Shown one piece after another: positions 21,741 through 23,737 of a DNA stretch of 23,737 bases; within the stretch, counting starts at the first letter, position 1; every line of letters starts with the position of its first letter. The stretch is from the NCBI GenBank assembly GCA_025935655.1, contig JAICUV010000019.1, positions 1-23,737 of the forward strand, read 5' to 3'. The notes below the pieces were generated by a model, which was not told the origin of the DNA, ran no database searches, and was given only the letters and a program-made list of their open reading frames with translations. The stretch is from Chloroflexota bacterium (lineage in GTDB: Bacteria; Chloroflexota; Limnocylindria; Limnocylindrales; CSP1-4). Position numbers and translations under genes: made by a program.

Positions 21741-23146
21741 CCGGACGGCGCCTGCCGTTCGCGTCCGTCAACCTCATCTCCGACCCGATCCACGGGTACG
21801 TCGAGCTCACCAAGCGCCTCGCGCCGGACGAGGCGCGCGCGGCGGGGCTCCAGCCCGAGGACGTGGCCGAGGACGACCTCCTCGACACGGCGTGGGTCCA
21901 GCGGCTGCGCCGCATCAGCCAGCTCCAGAGCGCCCGCTGGGTGTTCCCGACGGCGGAGCACTCGCGGTTCACGCACGGCCTGGGGGTGATGCACGAGGCC
22001 GGGCTGTGGGCACGGTCCCTGTACCCGTCACTCGTCCCCTCGCTGGCGTCGCTCGCCCCCGGCGAGCCGGTCCCGTCGGAGGGCCTGGTGGTCGAGACGC
22101 TGCGGATCGCGGGGCTCCTGCACGACGTGGGCCACGGCCCGTTCGCGCACTTCTTCGATGACCGGTTCCTCGCGGCCTTCCCGGCCCCCGAGGACCCGCG
22201 CCGCGCGGGCGCGAAGACGCTCTCGCACGAGGACCTCTCGCAGCTCATCATCGAGCGCGAGCTCGGGCCGGAGATCCGTGGCCTGCGACGTGCGCCGGGC
22301 GCCGTCCCGGAGCGCGACCGCTTCGCCGACGGGGAGTCGATCGACCCGCGCTGGGTCTCGTTCCTGATCTCCAAGCCCCCGCTCGTGGACGCGTCGATGC
22401 CCGGCTGGGTGCGGACGCTCCAGCCGCTGCTGTCGGGCGTGTTCACGGTGGACAACCTGGACTACGTCCGTCGCGACGCCTACCTGACGGGCGTCTCGAT
22501 GGGCCCGGTGGACGCGGAGCGGCTCCGCCGCTACACATTCGTCTCGAGCCGCGGGCTGACGCTCTACGAGAGCGGCATCGGCGCGCTCGAGATGTTCCTC
22601 ACGGCGCGGCTGTTCATGTACCAGCACGTGTACCTGCACCGGACGGTGCGCGCGATCGACCTGGACCTCGAGGAGGTGTTCGCGCCGTCGATCCGGGCCG
22701 TGTTCGGCGACGGCTCGCCGGCCGAGCGGCTGGGGGCGTTCGCCGATCTCGACGAGTACGCGCTGCTCCACCAGGCGGCCGGGTGGGCGCGTGGCGAGCA
22801 CCTGTCGAGCGCGCCGGTCCCGGGCGACGGGACGGTGACCCGCGAGATCGCCGACGGCTGGCGGGCGATCCTCCTCCGCCGGCCGCGCTGGCGGGGCGAG
22901 CACGAGGTCCGCACCGAGGCCGCATCGTGGGACTGGCCGCAGGCGCTGCTCGACGAGCTGGGGCCGGCAGAGCCGGGCCGGGTTCGCATCGACCTGACCG
23001 GCGTGGACGCCCGACCCGGGGCATCGAAGCCGCCGACGCTCGCGATCGAGCGACGCGACGGCGGCGAGGGGCCGGCGCTCGGCGAGGCGCTGTCGAGGCT
23101 GCCGGCCTGGCTCCTCATCGGGCGGCGCTACCGGCGGGTCGACTAG
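21707..23146 (+). CDS. HD-domain phosphohydrolase (dGTPase/SAMHD1-like)
   Basis: 479 residues. The HD metal site is complete: H85 and H90 in E-H-S-R-F-T-H-G-L-G, H139-D140 in L-L-H-D-V-G-H-G-P-F-A-H, and D249 in V-D-N-L-D-Y-V-R-R-D-A. This order, with I-S-D-P-I-H-G-Y-V at the N-terminus and R-L-R-R-I-S-Q-L-Q, is that of the YwfO/SAMHD1-like branch, which hydrolyses dNTPs to deoxynucleoside and triphosphate. The substrate is inferred from the family only. The C-terminal 130 residues are less conserved. The GTG at 21707 overlaps the CAP gene by 34 bases; no later ATG or GTG precedes the conserved N-terminus, and TAACCT six bases upstream supports this start. Confidence 0.9.
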   Translation: MEPRSEGLGAVAGRRLPFASVNLISDPIHGYVELTKRLAPDEARAAGLQPEDVAEDDLLDTAWVQRLRRISQLQSARWVFPTAEHSRFTHGLGVMHEAGLWARSLYPSLVPSLASLAPGEPVPSEGLVVETLRIAGLLHDVGHGPFAHFFDDRFLAAFPAPEDPRRAGAKTLSHEDLSQLIIERELGPEIRGLRRAPGAVPERDRFADGESIDPRWVSFLISKPPLVDASMPGWVRTLQPLLSGVFTVDNLDYVRRDAYLTGVSMGPVDAERLRRYTFVSSRGLTLYESGIGALEMFLTARLFMYQHVYLHRTVRAIDLDLEEVFAPSIRAVFGDGSPAERLGAFADLDEYALLHQAAGWARGEHLSSAPVPGDGTVTREIADGWRAILLRRPRWRGEHEVRTEAASWDWPQALLDELGPAEPGRVRIDLTGVDARPGASKPPTLAIERRDGGEGPALGEALSRLPAWLLIGRRYRRVD

Positions 23147-23148
23147 GG

Positions 23149-23194
23149 GGCTGATCGTCCCCGGCGGGGCTTCCCGCGCCGCCGGCCGTCAGCC
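23149..23194. terminator. Possible bidirectional terminator between convergent genes
   Basis: Nested arms GGCTGA/TCAGCC (23149-23154 with 23189-23194) and CCGGCG/CGCCGG (23161-23166 with 23180-23185) lie between the converging HD and GNAT genes, the last arm running over the GNAT stop codon. No U-tract on either strand. Confidence 0.35.
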
Positions 23195-23737
23195 GCCGCC
23201 CAAGGTCGCGGGGTCGGCCCAGCCGACGTACTGCACCACCGTCCGGAACCCGAGGCGCTCGTAGATCGGCCGGCCCATGTCGCTCGCCTGGAGGATCGCG
23301 ACGTCGCAGCCGGCCGCGATCCCGTCCTCCACGACGCGCATCGTCATCGCCGCGCCGTAGCCCCGCTGCCGCGCGTCCGGCACCGTGGAGATGTTGTAGA
23401 CGCCGATCGTGTGGCCCGTCATCAGGCCCAGCCCGGTCGTCACCGGCACGCCGTCCGTGTGGCCGACGTACAACGCAACGCCCGGCTCGTGGAGGACCGC
23501 GTCGCCCATCAGCTCCTCGACCCACTCGAGCGGCATCCCGAAGCCGTCGGCGGCGGCACGGACATGATCCCGAAGACCCGCCGGATCGGTCACGCGACGG
23601 ATCTCGTGGTCGCCCGGCACCAGCACGACGTCCGTCGCCGGCAGCGGCCACTAGGCCATGCCCGGCATCCAGGGGTCCGCGGAGATCGGCGCGAGCCCCA
23701 GCTCGGCGACCAGCGGCATGAAGCGGTCGTCGACCCC
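23189..23737 (-). pseudogene. GNAT-family N-acetyltransferase interrupted by in-frame TAG, truncated by window edge
   Basis: The minus-strand frame is open from the window edge (23737) except for one TAG at 23653-23651. Before it the frame reads M-P-L-V-A-E-L-G-L-A-P-I-S-A-D-P-W-M-P-G-M-A; after it W-P-L-P-A-T-D-V-V-L-V-P-G-D-H-E-I-R-R-V. This looks like one continuous protein of the type with a poorly conserved N-terminal domain followed by a GNAT domain. The GNAT part has the acetyl-CoA loop R-Q-R-G-Y-G-A-A and the last-strand segment P-I-Y-E-R-L-G-F. A GTG at 23626 could restart translation and yield a 145-residue GNAT domain alone. So this is a nonsense-disrupted gene, a split or restarted gene, a read-through case, or a sequencing error. 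The transferase substrate is unknown. Confidence 0.7.

Overview
The window is very GC-rich (I estimate about 70% G+C) bacterial chromosome with short intergenic gaps. No tRNA, rRNA, CRISPR, integrase or transposase was recognised. I infer an uncultured or poorly studied Chloroflexota (Limnocylindria/Ellin6529-like) or a high-GC actinobacterial relative. The reasons are the base composition, abundant GTG starts, a Rieske/cytochrome-b cluster beginning with a GltD-like iron-sulfur flavoprotein, small Ala/Arg-rich membrane proteins, and many start codons preceded at 6 nt by a TANNNT box (leaderless transcription). No marker gene fixes the taxonomy.

Layout. 1-2340 (minus): 5' part of a cytochrome b gene, directly preceded by a flavoprotein/ferredoxin oxidoreductase; together they look like a quinone-linked electron-transfer complex. 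2341-2645 is a divergent promoter region with a perfect inverted repeat. 2646-4604 (plus): membrane-anchored protein with Pro/Ala linker, helical region and conserved unknown C-terminal domain. 4620-6799 (minus): PIG-L deacetylase, Bcp peroxiredoxin and thiamine pyrophosphokinase. 6837-7996 (plus): YbaK-type deacylase and a small beta-propeller-like protein. 7997-8258 is an unusual intergenic stretch: three 9-bp repeats, a promoter, and a sequence that folds into a three-way-junction RNA. 8259-9228 (plus): GIDE-like membrane protein and a small membrane protein, meeting a DoxX-family gene (minus) tail to tail.

9978-12869 (plus): a 963-residue HTH / multi-GAF / GGDEF protein, i.e. an apparent DNA-binding diguanylate cyclase. 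It is followed by a LysM lipoprotein and a class I glutamine-amidotransferase-like hydrolase (PuuD type). 14319-14747 is non-coding and holds a degenerate array of seven palindromic units plus a short GC-rich tandem repeat. 14748-17375 (minus): a complete polar amino acid ABC transporter (binding protein, permease, ATPase). 17427-18287 (minus): SAM hydrolase. 18288-18554: divergent intergenic region with two strong hairpins. 18555-20818 (plus): unknown membrane protein and WYL-type regulator. 20910-21740: secreted CAP-domain protein whose best start is a rare ATT. 21707-23146: HD-domain phosphohydrolase, apparently transcribed leaderless from inside the preceding gene. 23189-23737 (minus): GNAT acetyltransferase interrupted by an in-frame TAG and cut by the window end.

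Most genes are housekeeping or accessory and do not form one pathway. The strongest candidates for something undescribed are the regulated structured-RNA locus at 8021-8197, the HTH-GAF-GGDEF protein, the palindromic repeat array at 14346-14653, and the recurrent leaderless-promoter pattern.
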